From an uncultured Desulfuromonadales bacterium (GTDB taxonomy: Bacteria; Desulfobacterota; Desulfuromonadia; Geobacterales; Pseudopelobacteraceae): 64,000 bases of DNA. The notes under the pieces are model-generated. The model was given only the letters and a program-made list of their open reading frames with translations. It had not been told where the DNA came from and did no database searches. The stretch is taken from assembly GCA_903868145.1 (NCBI GenBank), contig CAIPTY010000051.1, positions 62,001-126,000 on the forward strand. Direction: 5' to 3'. The position numbers were made by a program, and so were the translations under genes. Each line of letters starts with the position of its first letter. Position 1 is the first letter of the stretch. This document shows positions 51,229 through 61,329 of this stretch, in pieces.

Positions 51229-51891
51229 TTAAACGTTAAGGAAGGTATGACAGCAGGTGAAGGGGTGAACAGATGCTTTGCAGACAGGGCACACGGGCTT
51301 TTCGTCCCGTATCTGTGCCGTGTAGGAATCGGTTGAAAGGTCGGATGAAACCCGGTAGTTCAAGGCGGGGACTTCTTCAACGGTAAGGCCGGGAATCAGG
51401 AATTTAGGCTTGCAGCAGGTGCCGCAAAGAATTTTTTGCAGGTCATTCTTTACCCTGTTCCAATGTTTCACGTTGCCGGTCTGGTTGAAACTTGCCAGGC
51501 GATAGCGTGAGTACCAATCGGCAACGACACTTTTCAGGGCAAGAACATTGCGGTGAGAATACGAATCAGAACTGAATAGGCTTCTGATAACAGGGAAATC
51601 CGGCTCTTTCAGCAGCTTGTCCAGGGTGCGCCGACTTATCCAAAGATATTCAGCTATCTTTTCGCCGCTCCACAGCATTTCAGAATAAAGGTGGCAAATA
51701 TCATCCTTACTCATGGCTGATTGAATTTGTCGGGGTTTTAAAGGGTTTCGTACCTTGTGAATGGGGAGGGGAAAGCGTTTTTTCAGGTCAAGCAGGAGCT
51801 TCACGGGTTCTTTTTGCAGGTCAAACAGCCCCAGGGATTCAGCAATAGCCTCATTTGTGTATGTCAGCCGGTTGTCAATGTGCCGGATCAT
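51229..51891 (-). CDS. Hypothetical island protein with HTH and zinc-type Cys pairs
   Basis: 220 residues. A helix-turn-helix-like region is seen in the middle (GEKIAEYLWISRRTLDKLLK). The C-terminal half carries CGTCCKPK and CPVCKASVHPFTCC, candidate zinc ligands. No family recognised. It begins 1 bp after the stop of the Mor-like gene, so it is part of the integrase operon. It could be a regulator of the element. Confidence 0.7.
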   Translation of the reverse strand: MIRHIDNRLTYTNEAIAESLGLFDLQKEPVKLLLDLKKRFPLPIHKVRNPLKPRQIQSAMSKDDICHLYSEMLWSGEKIAEYLWISRRTLDKLLKEPDFPVIRSLFSSDSYSHRNVLALKSVVADWYSRYRLASFNQTGNVKHWNRVKNDLQKILCGTCCKPKFLIPGLTVEEVPALNYRVSSDLSTDSYTAQIRDEKPVCPVCKASVHPFTCCHTFLNV

Positions 51892-51892
51892 A

Positions 51893-52162
51893 TCATTTCC
51901 CGTGTAAGATTCGTCGTATCTGCCGGATTTTCAGCCCGTGGCGTTCGGCAAGCTCTACATGGTTGAATCCAGAAAATTCCCTAATGATTCGAGCATTGCG
52001 CTTGTTCCTGTCCAGGTCTTTCATGCTGGGAAACGTCAATCGCATTCCGCCGATAGTTTCAGCCATTGCCTGAATGATCTTTTCTGAAAGCGGTTTCCCA
52101 AAATCAGCCCGCAACCGGTTTAAAAGTGTCTCAATTGCCGCCGCATTTTCTTGCCGATTCAT
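51893..52162 (-). CDS. Mor/C-like transcription activator
   Basis: 89 residues with the Mu Mor/C family pattern: an N-terminal dimer region with GGMRLTFPS, then RNKRNARIIREFSGFNHVEL and the HTH AERHGLKIRQIRRIL. In phage Mu such proteins activate middle/late promoters. Its ATG overlaps the integrase stop (ATGA), giving a coupled integrase-activator pair, which is notable for a satellite-size element. Confidence 0.83.
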   Translation of the reverse strand: MNRQENAAAIETLLNRLRADFGKPLSEKIIQAMAETIGGMRLTFPSMKDLDRNKRNARIIREFSGFNHVELAERHGLKIRQIRRILHGK

Positions 52163-53394
52163 GCCGCCGCCTTCTTGAACGGAATGACTTTAGCCCCTGC
52201 CTTCAAGCCGTCCAGATAATCAGCCCAGGTCTGCATCATCTTCTTGCGTTCGATAAGGTGCGACGTCCGGTTGTATGCCCTGCCGTTCGGGTCTCTGACT
52301 GCATGTGCAAGCTGGTGTTCAATGAAATCAGGCCGGAATTGCAGCACTTCGTCAAGAATCGTTCGCGCCATTGCCCGGAATCCGTGGCCGGTCATGGTCT
52401 CCTTGTCAAATCCCATGTACCGGAGCGCCGCGTTTATGGTGTTGTCACTCATAGGCCGGGCACTGGTTCGACCGGGAAACAGATATTTTCCAGCGCCGGT
52501 AAGCGCCTGCAAGGATTTCAGGATTTCAACCGCCTGCCGTGAAAGTGGTACAAGGTGCGGTTCCTTCATCTTCATCCGATCTGCCGAAATGTTCCATTGT
52601 GCTTCTTCAAGGTCAAACTCTGACCATTCGGCCTTCTGTAGCTCCCCAGGACGGACAAAAACAAGCGGTGCAAGCCGCAAGGCGCACTTGACGGCAAAAG
52701 AGCCTTGATATTCATCTATCGCACGGAGAAGGGGGGGGAGTTCTTTCGGGTCTGTAATGGCGGCATGGTGCTTGACTTGTCGCTTTTCAAGGCAGTCACG
52801 CGGGCGTATGGGTGCGGAAACATCGGTGTCAATAAGTCCGGTAACAACGGCATAGCGGAAAACCTGCCCGAAAATGATCTTGATTCGTAGAGCGGTGTCA
52901 AGCGCCCCCCGCGCCTCGACTTTCCGCAGGATTGCCAAAACCTCCCCGGTCTTGATCTTGGAAATGGCAACGGATCCGATCACGGGGAAAACATCACGTT
53001 CCAGGCGACTTATTACGGTGTCAGCGTGCCCTTTTGACCATGCCGCAAGCTGTTTGCCGTACCATTCCCGCGCAACCGTCTCAAAGGTAATTTCTTGCCG
53101 CGCCCGTTCCGCTGCCTCTTCCTTCTTTGCCGCTGCCGGATCAATACCGTTCGCAAGCAGCTTGCGGGCATCAAGCCGCCGCTGTCTGGCATCAGCCAAG
53201 CTGATTTCAGGATAAGCCCCCAGGTAAAGCGTTTTCTCCCTGCCGTCAAAGCGGTATTTGAAGCGCCACAGCTTGCCGCCTGTAGGAGTGACAAGCAGAA
53301 ACAACCCGCCGCCGTCAAAAAGCTTCACGTCTTTTGTCTGGGGTTTCGCTTTGTGTACCTGTAAATCAGTAAGCGGTAGAATCCTTTTCGGCAT
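52159..53394 (-). CDS. Tyrosine-type site-specific integrase
   Basis: 411 residues: DUF4102 N-terminal arm-binding domain (KLFDGGGLFLLVTPTGGKLW), core-binding domain, and a catalytic domain with Arg (RPGELQKAEWSEFDL), His-x-x-Arg (GHGFRAMART) and the late His/Tyr region (LAHAVRDPNGRAYNRTSHL). This is the P4/CP4-57 integrase group that targets tRNA 3' ends, and it is encoded 180 bp from tRNA-Ser. ATG 53394 follows GGAGGA; the upstream open frame is not needed. Confidence 0.93.
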   Translation of the reverse strand: MPKRILPLTDLQVHKAKPQTKDVKLFDGGGLFLLVTPTGGKLWRFKYRFDGREKTLYLGAYPEISLADARQRRLDARKLLANGIDPAAAKKEEAAERARQEITFETVAREWYGKQLAAWSKGHADTVISRLERDVFPVIGSVAISKIKTGEVLAILRKVEARGALDTALRIKIIFGQVFRYAVVTGLIDTDVSAPIRPRDCLEKRQVKHHAAITDPKELPPLLRAIDEYQGSFAVKCALRLAPLVFVRPGELQKAEWSEFDLEEAQWNISADRMKMKEPHLVPLSRQAVEILKSLQALTGAGKYLFPGRTSARPMSDNTINAALRYMGFDKETMTGHGFRAMARTILDEVLQFRPDFIEHQLAHAVRDPNGRAYNRTSHLIERKKMMQTWADYLDGLKAGAKVIPFKKAAA

Positions 53395-53513
53395 GGGGTT
53401 TTCCTCCTTTTGGGGGTGCCTCATTTTTTGGTTTTGGGGGTGCCCTTGATATACACCCCCAAAACAACCGATTTCAAACGTATCAGAACGGACGGCAACG
53501 GACAAGCAAAAAG

Positions 53514-53544
53514 AAAAAGCCCCTGATTTCTCAAGGGCTTTTTT
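53514..53544 (-). terminator. Terminator hairpin downstream of tRNA-Ser
   Basis: AAAAAGCCC...GGGCTTTTTT forms a stem with A and T tracts on both sides, so it can act in both directions. It lies 30 bp past the tRNA 3' end, between the tRNA and the integrase gene. Confidence 0.78.
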
Positions 53545-53573
53545 GCTTAACCGGACTGTGCCGGATTATGTTT

Positions 53574-53661
53574 TGGCGGAGAAGGTGAGATTCGAACTCA
53601 CGGAGGTGTTACCCTCGGCGGTTTTCAAGACCGCTGCCTTAAACCACTCGGCCACCTCTCC
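53574..53661 (-). tRNA. tRNA-Ser (anticodon UGA), encoded CCA
   Basis: 88 nt on the minus strand, from GGAGAGGTGGCCGAGTGG to CTCACCTTCTCCGCCA. Acceptor GGAGAGG pairs with CTTCTCC; the anticodon loop CTTGAAA reads UGA; a long class II variable arm (CGAGGGTAACACCTCCG region) fits serine; the CCA end is encoded. Its 3' part is the attachment site of the neighbouring island, and a partial duplicate is found at 45778. Confidence 0.96.
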
Positions 53662-53674
53662 AGAACTGGTTACT

Positions 53675-53703
53675 TCTATAGCATACCAATTATAAAAGTT
53701 CAA
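53675..53703 (-). promoter_or_regulatory. Promoter of tRNA-Ser
   Basis: Minus strand: -35 TTGAAC (53703-53698), 17-nt spacer, -10 TATAGA (53680-53675), in the 47-bp gap between serS and the tRNA. Confidence 0.7.
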
Positions 53704-53708
53704 AGGTT

Positions 53709-54995
<1,287 letters not shown>

Positions 54996-55065
54996 TTATT
55001 TTTGATGGGTAAGCGTGTATGTACTAGCACTGGAAATACCCTCCCGTCAATCCAAAAGAGCCATT

Positions 55066-56088
55066 ATGAAACTGACTGCAACCACTTTCATGCTCATCTC
55101 AGCGCTCCTCAGCCTGCCATTGCCCCTGCTGGCGGAGGAAATCATCATCAACGCCGTCGGCGATGTCATGCTGGCCGGCCGCTGGGCCGCCACAATCAGG
55201 AAAAGCGGCTACGACTTCCCTTTCCGGGCAGTTTCAGCGGAGCTGAAAAAGGGTGACATCACCCTCGCCAATCTGGAAACCCCCATTGCCCGCAGTGGAA
55301 TTGAATTCACCGAGAAGAAGTTCCGTTTCCGGGCCGAACCGGCCATAGCCCCGGCTCTCAAGCTGGCGGGCATCAATCTGGTCACACTTGCCAACAACCA
55401 CAGCATGGATTTTGGCGGGACGGCTCTGACTGAAACACTCCAGTACCTGGAAGCCTCCGGTATAGCGTGGATCGGTGCCGGAAAAAACCTGAGTGAAGCC
55501 CGCAGGGCGGCTTTTTACACCATAAAAGGTAAGAAGTTCGCCTTCCTGGGGTACTCGCTGACCCAACCCACCGAGTTTTTCGCCGGCACCTCCCGTCCCG
55601 GAACAGCGCCGGGTTACGAAAAAATATTCGGCGAAGACATCGCCAATGCCCGCAAACTGGTCGATCATGTCATCGTCAGCTTCCACTGGGGAACGGAAGG
55701 CAAAACATCCGTTCAGGCCTATCAGCGCGTTATCGCCCACAAGGCCGTCGATGCCGGTGCTGATGTGATAATCGGCCACCATCCCCATGTTTTGCGGGGT
55801 GTGGAGCGCTACAAAAACGGCATCATCTTCTACAGCCTGGGCAACTTCACCTTTGCCAGCAAGAGCAGGACAGCCGACAGCAGCGCGATCATCCGCCTGC
55901 GGTTTAATAACGGAAAGCAGGAAGCCGAGCTGCTTCCGCTCGACATTCTCTACCGCCGGGTGGGATTCCAGCCACAGCTTCTTTCAGGCAAACCGGCGGC
56001 CGACGTCATCGCGCGCCTGAACAAGCTGTCACAACCGTTCAAGACAGAAATCCGGATTCTTGATGGCCGCTGCATGGTGCCCTTCTGA
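55066..56088 (+). CDS. CapA-family (PgsA-like) secreted metallophosphatase-fold protein
   Basis: About 340 residues. A signal peptide (FMLISALLSLPLPLLA) precedes a CapA/PGA_cap domain: AVGDVMLAGR, NLETPI, LANNHSMDFG, SFHWGTEGKTSVQ, GADVIIGHHPHVLRGVE and YSLGNFTF. These are the metal-site motifs of the family, named for poly-gamma-glutamate synthesis. No other capsule genes are present, so the substrate is open. ATG 55066 is chosen as it begins the signal peptide. The gene is divergent from serS. Confidence 0.88.
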   Translation: MKLTATTFMLISALLSLPLPLLAEEIIINAVGDVMLAGRWAATIRKSGYDFPFRAVSAELKKGDITLANLETPIARSGIEFTEKKFRFRAEPAIAPALKLAGINLVTLANNHSMDFGGTALTETLQYLEASGIAWIGAGKNLSEARRAAFYTIKGKKFAFLGYSLTQPTEFFAGTSRPGTAPGYEKIFGEDIANARKLVDHVIVSFHWGTEGKTSVQAYQRVIAHKAVDAGADVIIGHHPHVLRGVERYKNGIIFYSLGNFTFASKSRTADSSAIIRLRFNNGKQEAELLPLDILYRRVGFQPQLLSGKPAADVIARLNKLSQPFKTEIRILDGRCMVPF

Positions 56089-56089
56089 T

Positions 56090-57796
56090 ATGCGTATCCT
56101 GCTGGCAACTCTCCACGCAAAGTTCGCCCACTCATCCCTGGCGCTTCCCTGTCTGGCAGCCTATTGCAGCGATCTGACAGGGGTTTCAGTCATTATCCGC
56201 GAATACACCATCAACGAGCCTCACGATCAGCTTGTCCGTCAGATCATGTCCGAGCAGCCCGACCTGCTGGCCCTCTCCTGCTATATCTGGAACATAGAGA
56301 AAACCCTCCGCATCATCTCGGACATAAGAAAGATCGCCCCGAAAACCATGATCGTGCTGGGCGGTCCGGAGGTTTCCTTCGGCATCTTCGAGCTGATGCA
56401 TGCCAATCCGGCCATAGACTTTGTCATCCGAGGCGAAGGCGAACTTGTATTCCGCAGGCTGGCCGAAGCCTTGTCGGTCAGCCCCGCGGACCCTTTACCC
56501 GCAGCGGTTCTTGAAAAAATCGACAACCTGTTCTTCCGCGCCGACAGCGACATCATCGCCGGACCGCATACCACGGAACCTCTGCCGCTCGACAGCATGC
56601 CGTCCCCCTTCGAGTCCGGTCTGGCAGACCTGAGTAAACCGCTGGTCTACTACGAAACATCCCGCGGCTGCCCCTTTTCCTGCGCCTTCTGCCTCTCATC
56701 GGTCGAAGGGCGGGTTCGCTCCTTCTCACCGGGCCGAATCGAGCAGGACCTGATGACCCTGATGCAGCAGGGGGTGACGAAGGTAAAGTTGGTGGATCGC
56801 ACCTTCAACTACGACGCGAAACGGGCCGAAAGAATCTGGCAATTCATTCTGGGCAACAACCGCCGGAGTCACTTCCATTTCGAGATTGCCGCCGACCTGC
56901 TGACTGAATCCTGTATCGAGCTGCTGAGGCGAGTGCCGGAACAGACCTTTCGCTTTGAAATCGGCATCCAGTCCGCATCGCAGGAAACCCTGGCACAGGT
57001 CAACCGGAGAGCCGATCTGGGGAGGATTTACTACGTCATCCGGCGCCTGCGGGCGGAAACACACATCGAACTGCACCTCGACCTGGTGGCAGGGCTGCCG
57101 GGAGAAGATTATCAGGGTTTTCTCGCCTCGCTTCAGAGTGTTGCCAGCCTCCATCCCCATCAGATCCAGGTGGAGCCGCTCAAGGTGCTCAAGGGTTCAC
57201 CCATGAGGGAGATCGCCGACCGCCGGGATTACCGGTTTTCATCATTTCCCCCCTATACCATTCTGCGCAATTCCTGGCTTTCTTTCGACGATATCGGCCG
57301 TATCGAAACCATCGGACGACTGCTGGATCTGTTTTACAATCAGGGCGGATTTACCACGGCGCTGGACTTCATGTGTGAGAGGTTCACCGTTGCACGCATA
57401 TACGACGGGATGGCGCGGCAGGCCGGGATAGAAAACCTTTCCGGGCGCACCACGCTCCGCCGTTACGAACTCTTCGCCCGTCTGGCGGTGCCGTTGCTGG
57501 ATGAATCGGATCGCCATCTGCTGCATGACGTGCTCTTCTTTGATTACTGCAGCAGCGAGATGCCGCTGATGGGTAAAATGCCGACATTCATGGCACACCG
57601 GCACCAGCAGTGTGCCTGGCCCGGCCGTTCAGAGTTGCCGAACGAACTGAGCCTGCCGGGCGGAAGCCGGGTCAGGTCATTCCGGTATACATTCGAGAGG
57701 GACTACCGGGATGCCGTGCGGCAGGGGGGCTCCGCAGAGATCACGTTCGTGTATGTTTCCGGCGAAGGAAAGGGTTTACAGGTGATTGTTGTATAA
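56090..57796 (+). CDS. B12-binding domain radical SAM protein (DUF4080 type)
   Basis: 568 residues: N-terminal cobalamin-binding domain (LATLHAKFAHSSLALPCLAA, ALSCYIWNIEKTL, MIVLGGPEVSFG), radical SAM core with CX3CX2C in YETSRGCPFSCAFCLSS and SAM-binding segments (EIGIQSASQETL, DLVAGLPGED), then a C-terminal DUF4080-type domain. The reaction is unknown; such proteins often methylate or rearrange unactivated carbons. It starts 1 bp after the CapA-like gene stops, so they are probably co-transcribed. Confidence 0.9.
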   Translation: MRILLATLHAKFAHSSLALPCLAAYCSDLTGVSVIIREYTINEPHDQLVRQIMSEQPDLLALSCYIWNIEKTLRIISDIRKIAPKTMIVLGGPEVSFGIFELMHANPAIDFVIRGEGELVFRRLAEALSVSPADPLPAAVLEKIDNLFFRADSDIIAGPHTTEPLPLDSMPSPFESGLADLSKPLVYYETSRGCPFSCAFCLSSVEGRVRSFSPGRIEQDLMTLMQQGVTKVKLVDRTFNYDAKRAERIWQFILGNNRRSHFHFEIAADLLTESCIELLRRVPEQTFRFEIGIQSASQETLAQVNRRADLGRIYYVIRRLRAETHIELHLDLVAGLPGEDYQGFLASLQSVASLHPHQIQVEPLKVLKGSPMREIADRRDYRFSSFPPYTILRNSWLSFDDIGRIETIGRLLDLFYNQGGFTTALDFMCERFTVARIYDGMARQAGIENLSGRTTLRRYELFARLAVPLLDESDRHLLHDVLFFDYCSSEMPLMGKMPTFMAHRHQQCAWPGRSELPNELSLPGGSRVRSFRYTFERDYRDAVRQGGSAEITFVYVSGEGKGLQVIVV

Positions 57797-57904
57797 TTCC
57801 CGGGTAGCAGGGCCCTGAGGATATTTACTCTATCTGACTCTTTGACGCAGGAATTGTAACCTTTGTCAACTCTTCACAGAACACATCATTACAGGAGCTT
57901 CAAC

Positions 57905-58759
57905 GTGATTAATCCAGGTACCAGGCAGCTGACCATCATGTTCGCAGTTTCGTTCTTTCTGATCATCTGGATGACATCAGCTGCAGACGCCTCTGAAAAA
58001 CCGGACGAGCATCAGCACCACGCTGCGCCTGCCGCGCAAGGTGGTTCCACGGAAATCGGTCTGGACGAACATCTCGGATCCCGTATTCCACTGGAAACCG
58101 TTTTCAGAGATGAAAACGGGACCAGTGTGAGACTGGGCGATCTGGTCACCGGTCCGACCATCATCCTGCCGGTTTATTACAGCTGCACCAATGTCTGCAA
58201 TTATATGCAGGGGGGATTGGCCAGGGTTATGAATACGGTGAAAGGAAAAGCGGACAGCGACTACCGGGTCATCTCCATCAGCTTCAATCCGGACGAGACG
58301 CCGGAACAGGCAGCAAGAACCAGAAAGATGTATCTCGCCGCCATAGATTCTCCGTTTCCTGCCAATGGATGGCGCTTTCTGACCGGCGACCGGAATAACA
58401 TCCATCGTTTCACAGACTCCATCGGGTATCGTTTCAAGCAGCAGGGACGGGATTACATCCATCCCGTTGCCAGCGTGATCGTTTCCGGCGACGGCAAAAT
58501 TGTACGCTACCTGTACGGCACGTCATTCCTTGCGAAAGATCTGAGTCTGGCCCTGCTTGAAGCCCGAGATGGGAAGGTAGGCACCACCATCCGCAAGATG
58601 GTGGATTTCTGTTTCACGTTTGACCCGGCAGGAAAAACGTATGTGTTCAACATTCTCAGGGTGAGCGCAACCGTTGTAATCCTGACAACCGGGTGCTTCC
58701 TGCTGTTTCTGCTGCTGACCGGAAAAAAACGCACCATTCAAAAAATGGAGGATCTATGA
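57905..58759 (+). CDS. SCO1/SenC-type copper chaperone
   Basis: About 284 residues. GTG 57905 is preferred because AGGAG lies 7 nt upstream. A signal-anchor (FAVSFFLIIWMTSAADA) is followed by a thioredoxin-fold Sco domain with the copper motif SCTNVC (CX3C) and the distal His in DYIHPVASVIV, and ends with a second membrane span (VILTTGCFLLFLLL). Sco proteins deliver copper to the CuA site of cytochrome oxidase subunit II. That makes its presence here notable, since the encoded CuA motif is degenerate. The stop overlaps the cox I start (ATGA). Confidence 0.9.
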   Translation: MINPGTRQLTIMFAVSFFLIIWMTSAADASEKPDEHQHHAAPAAQGGSTEIGLDEHLGSRIPLETVFRDENGTSVRLGDLVTGPTIILPVYYSCTNVCNYMQGGLARVMNTVKGKADSDYRVISISFNPDETPEQAARTRKMYLAAIDSPFPANGWRFLTGDRNNIHRFTDSIGYRFKQQGRDYIHPVASVIVSGDGKIVRYLYGTSFLAKDLSLALLEARDGKVGTTIRKMVDFCFTFDPAGKTYVFNILRVSATVVILTTGCFLLFLLLTGKKRTIQKMEDL

Positions 58760-60420
58760 GTACCGCTGAAGATGGACGCCTCATGGCGGAACGGGGTTTC
58801 TGGACTGACACCGGAAAAACCGGTATCGGCGCCTGGATTTTCTCCACCGACCATAAACGGATCGGGCTGCTGTATTTCTACTCGGTGCTCTTCTTTTTTC
58901 TGGTCGGTGTAATACTCGGCCTTTTGATGAGGATCGAACTGATGGCACCGGGACGGGATATCATGGGACCCCAGACCTACAACGCGCTGTTTACCCTCCA
59001 CGGCGTAGTGATGATTTTTCTTTTCATCATTCCGGGCATTCCAGGCGCCTTCGGCAACATGGTCATGCCGATCCAGATCGGTGCGCCGGATGTCTCCTTT
59101 CCCCGCCTTAATCTCTTCTCCTGGTGGCTCTACGCCATCGGAGCCGTGCTGGTGCTGACATCGCTGTTCACAGGGGGCGGGGCGCCTGATACCGGCTGGA
59201 CATTCTATGTCCCCTTCAGTGCAAAATCGGCCACAAACGTCTCTCTGGCACTGTTTGGCGTCTTTGTGCTCGGCTTCTCCTCCATCCTGACCGGCCTCAA
59301 CTTCGTCACCACCATACACCGCCTGAGAGCCGTGGGGATGACCTGGAGCCGTATCCCGCTCTTCACCTGGTCGCTCTATGCCACCGCCTGGGTGCAGATT
59401 CTGGCGACACCGATCCTGGGCATCACGCTGGTGCTGGTTATTGCCGAGCGGATGCTGGGCACCGGACTGTTTGACGCCGCCCGTGGAGGTGACCCGATCA
59501 TGTTCCAGCATCTCTTCTGGATCTATTCGCACCCGGCGGTCTACATCATGATCCTGCCGGCAATGGGGATCATCTCGGATATCATCCCGGTATTCTCCCG
59601 CAAGCCGATCTTCGGCTACAAGATGATCGCCTTCTCGAGCCTGGCGATTGCCGCCGCCGGTTCACTGGTCTGGGGACACCATATGTTTACCAGCGGCATG
59701 AGCGACACCGCTGTGCTGGTCTTCTCTTTCCTGACCTTCATCGTGGCTATACCATCCGCCATCAAGGTCTTCAACTGGGTCTCAACCCTCTATCGCGGCT
59801 CCATCTCCCTCGACCCGCCGATGCTGTTCGCCCTGGCCTTCATTCTGCTCTTCTCCATCGGCGGCCTGACCGGCCTGATACTCGGCGCACCGGCCACGGA
59901 CGTTCACGTCCATGACACCCATTTTGTGGTGGGTCATTTCCACTACGTCATGTTTGGCGGAACCGGCTTTGCGTTCTTTGCCGCCATGCACTACTGGCTC
60001 CCCAAGTTCTACGGCAGGATGTACCGGAAACGGCCGGCGGTGATCGCCTGGTGTTTGATGTTCATCGGCTTCAACGTGCTCTATATGTCGATGAAGGTGC
60101 TGGGGATGCGGGGAATGCCGCGCCGTTATTACGATTATCTTCCGGAATTCGCGCAACTGAACCTGGTGGCAACGGTGGGAAGCTGGATACTGGCCGCAGG
60201 CCTGGCAATAATGCTGGTAAATCTTTTCAGGGGGTTATTCCGGGGGGAGGCATTCACCGGTAATCCCTGGGGCGGCGCCACACTGGAATGGAGCACCACC
60301 ACGCCGCCGCCGACGCTCAATTTCATCAAAGAACCGGTTGTTACTCATGGCCCATACGATTTCAAGGCCTTGGCAGATGATTCTCCAGACGGCATGCCTG
60401 GCGACGGGAGGAATCAATGA
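58756..60420 (+). CDS. ctaD: Cytochrome c oxidase subunit I (A2-type heme-copper oxidase)
   Basis: 554 residues with about 12 membrane spans. Heme and CuB ligands are visible: TLHGVVMIF (low-spin heme His), YSHPAVYIMILP (CuB His cross-linked to Tyr), GHHMFTSG (two CuB His) and HVHDTHFVVGHFHYV (heme a3/a His). YSHPAVY instead of GHPEVY marks the A2 subfamily, where Tyr-Ser stands in for the D-channel Glu. The K-channel Lys is kept (IPSAIKVFNW). It is the catalytic subunit of O2 reduction. GGAGG lies just before the ATG. Confidence 0.95.
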   Translation: MSTAEDGRLMAERGFWTDTGKTGIGAWIFSTDHKRIGLLYFYSVLFFFLVGVILGLLMRIELMAPGRDIMGPQTYNALFTLHGVVMIFLFIIPGIPGAFGNMVMPIQIGAPDVSFPRLNLFSWWLYAIGAVLVLTSLFTGGGAPDTGWTFYVPFSAKSATNVSLALFGVFVLGFSSILTGLNFVTTIHRLRAVGMTWSRIPLFTWSLYATAWVQILATPILGITLVLVIAERMLGTGLFDAARGGDPIMFQHLFWIYSHPAVYIMILPAMGIISDIIPVFSRKPIFGYKMIAFSSLAIAAAGSLVWGHHMFTSGMSDTAVLVFSFLTFIVAIPSAIKVFNWVSTLYRGSISLDPPMLFALAFILLFSIGGLTGLILGAPATDVHVHDTHFVVGHFHYVMFGGTGFAFFAAMHYWLPKFYGRMYRKRPAVIAWCLMFIGFNVLYMSMKVLGMRGMPRRYYDYLPEFAQLNLVATVGSWILAAGLAIMLVNLFRGLFRGEAFTGNPWGGATLEWSTTTPPPTLNFIKEPVVTHGPYDFKALADDSPDGMPGDGRNQ

Positions 60421-61019
60421 GCCACGCAGTTCACAAGGATTACGCCGGAGCCAAGCTCGGCATGTGGCTGTTTTTATTTACAGAAATTCTGTTGTTCGGG
60501 GGGCTGTTTATTCTGTATGCGGTTTATCTGGCCCGCTATCCGCAGGATTTTTCCAGCGGCGGTCATCAACTGAATGTCGTTCTGGGGGGTACCAACACCT
60601 TCCTGCTGGTTACCAGCAGCCTGTTCGCCGCCATGGCGCTGACAGCTATACAGCAGGACAAGAGGCTCCTGACATTGCGTCTGATCGGGGGAACGATCCT
60701 CTGTGCGGCCGGTTTCATGGTGATCAAGTACATCGAATGGAGCTCCAAAATCCACCACGGCATCTATCCCGGTTCTGCCAGCATTGTCAAAGGCCCTCCC
60801 GGAGAATCGGTGTTCTTCAGCCTCTATTATCTCAGCACCGGCATCCACGGTCTGCATGTTCTGATCGGCGCCACGCTGCTGGGTGTTGTTGCGTTGCGCG
60901 TAAAAAACGGAACCATCAACAGCACCGATTACGTCATACTGGAGAACGGGGTGCTCTACTGGCATCTGGTGGATCTGGTCTGGATTTTTATTTTTCCGCT
61001 GTACTATCTCATGCTGTAG
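60417..61019 (+). CDS. ctaE: Cytochrome c oxidase subunit III
   Basis: 200 residues, five membrane spans, with family segments AKLGMWLFLFTEILLFGGLF, YYLSTGIHGLHVLIG and YWHLVDLVWIFIFPLYYL. Lipid-binding subunit that stabilises the oxidase. Overlaps the subunit I stop (ATGA). Confidence 0.94.
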   Translation: MSHAVHKDYAGAKLGMWLFLFTEILLFGGLFILYAVYLARYPQDFSSGGHQLNVVLGGTNTFLLVTSSLFAAMALTAIQQDKRLLTLRLIGGTILCAAGFMVIKYIEWSSKIHHGIYPGSASIVKGPPGESVFFSLYYLSTGIHGLHVLIGATLLGVVALRVKNGTINSTDYVILENGVLYWHLVDLVWIFIFPLYYLML

Positions 61020-61029
61020 GGAGAGTCTC

Positions 61030-61320
61030 GTGACTGCACAGCCCCACGAACATAACATCATAAGCTTCAGGAAACTGGCCGCCGTCTGGGCCACGCTGCT
61101 GGTTCTGACAGCAGCGACAATAGCAGTCACCCGTTTCGACCTGGGTGGGCTCAAGGTCATAGGCGCGCTTACGATCGCCTGTACAAAAGCAGGGTTGGTG
61201 ATCGCCTTCTTCATGCATATGAAATACGAGAACCGGCTGTTGCAGATTCTGCTGTTCGTCGCCGTGGTGACCCTGGCGATATTCATCGGGCTCACTTTCT
61301 TTGATGTGCTCTACCGCTGA
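61030..61320 (+). CDS. ctaF: Cytochrome c oxidase subunit IV (prokaryotic type)
   Basis: 96 residues from GTG 61030, three membrane spans, with the bacterial subunit IV signature ACTKAGLVIAFFMHMKYENR. Small accessory subunit. Placed between subunits III and II. Confidence 0.88.
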   Translation: MTAQPHEHNIISFRKLAAVWATLLVLTAATIAVTRFDLGGLKVIGALTIACTKAGLVIAFFMHMKYENRLLQILLFVAVVTLAIFIGLTFFDVLYR

Positions 61321-61329
61321 GGAGTTATC

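Larger units (their letters stand above)
45781..53594. mobile_element. Integrative element in tRNA-Ser(UGA)
   Basis: About 7.8 kb between the tRNA 3' end and the partial tRNA duplicate. Order from the tRNA: integrase, Mor-like regulator, Zn-type hypothetical, AlpA-like regulator, small ORF, replication organiser, DnaB-like helicase, four small ORFs, small coiled-coil ORF, serine resolvase. All are on the minus strand. No structural, packaging, relaxase or T4SS gene was found, so it is best described as a satellite-like or plasmid-like integrative island with its own replication module. Confidence 0.85.

Noticed and set aside
45781..53594. Considered as a complete prophage
   Set aside because: No terminase, portal, capsid, tail or lysis gene is recognisable among its genes.
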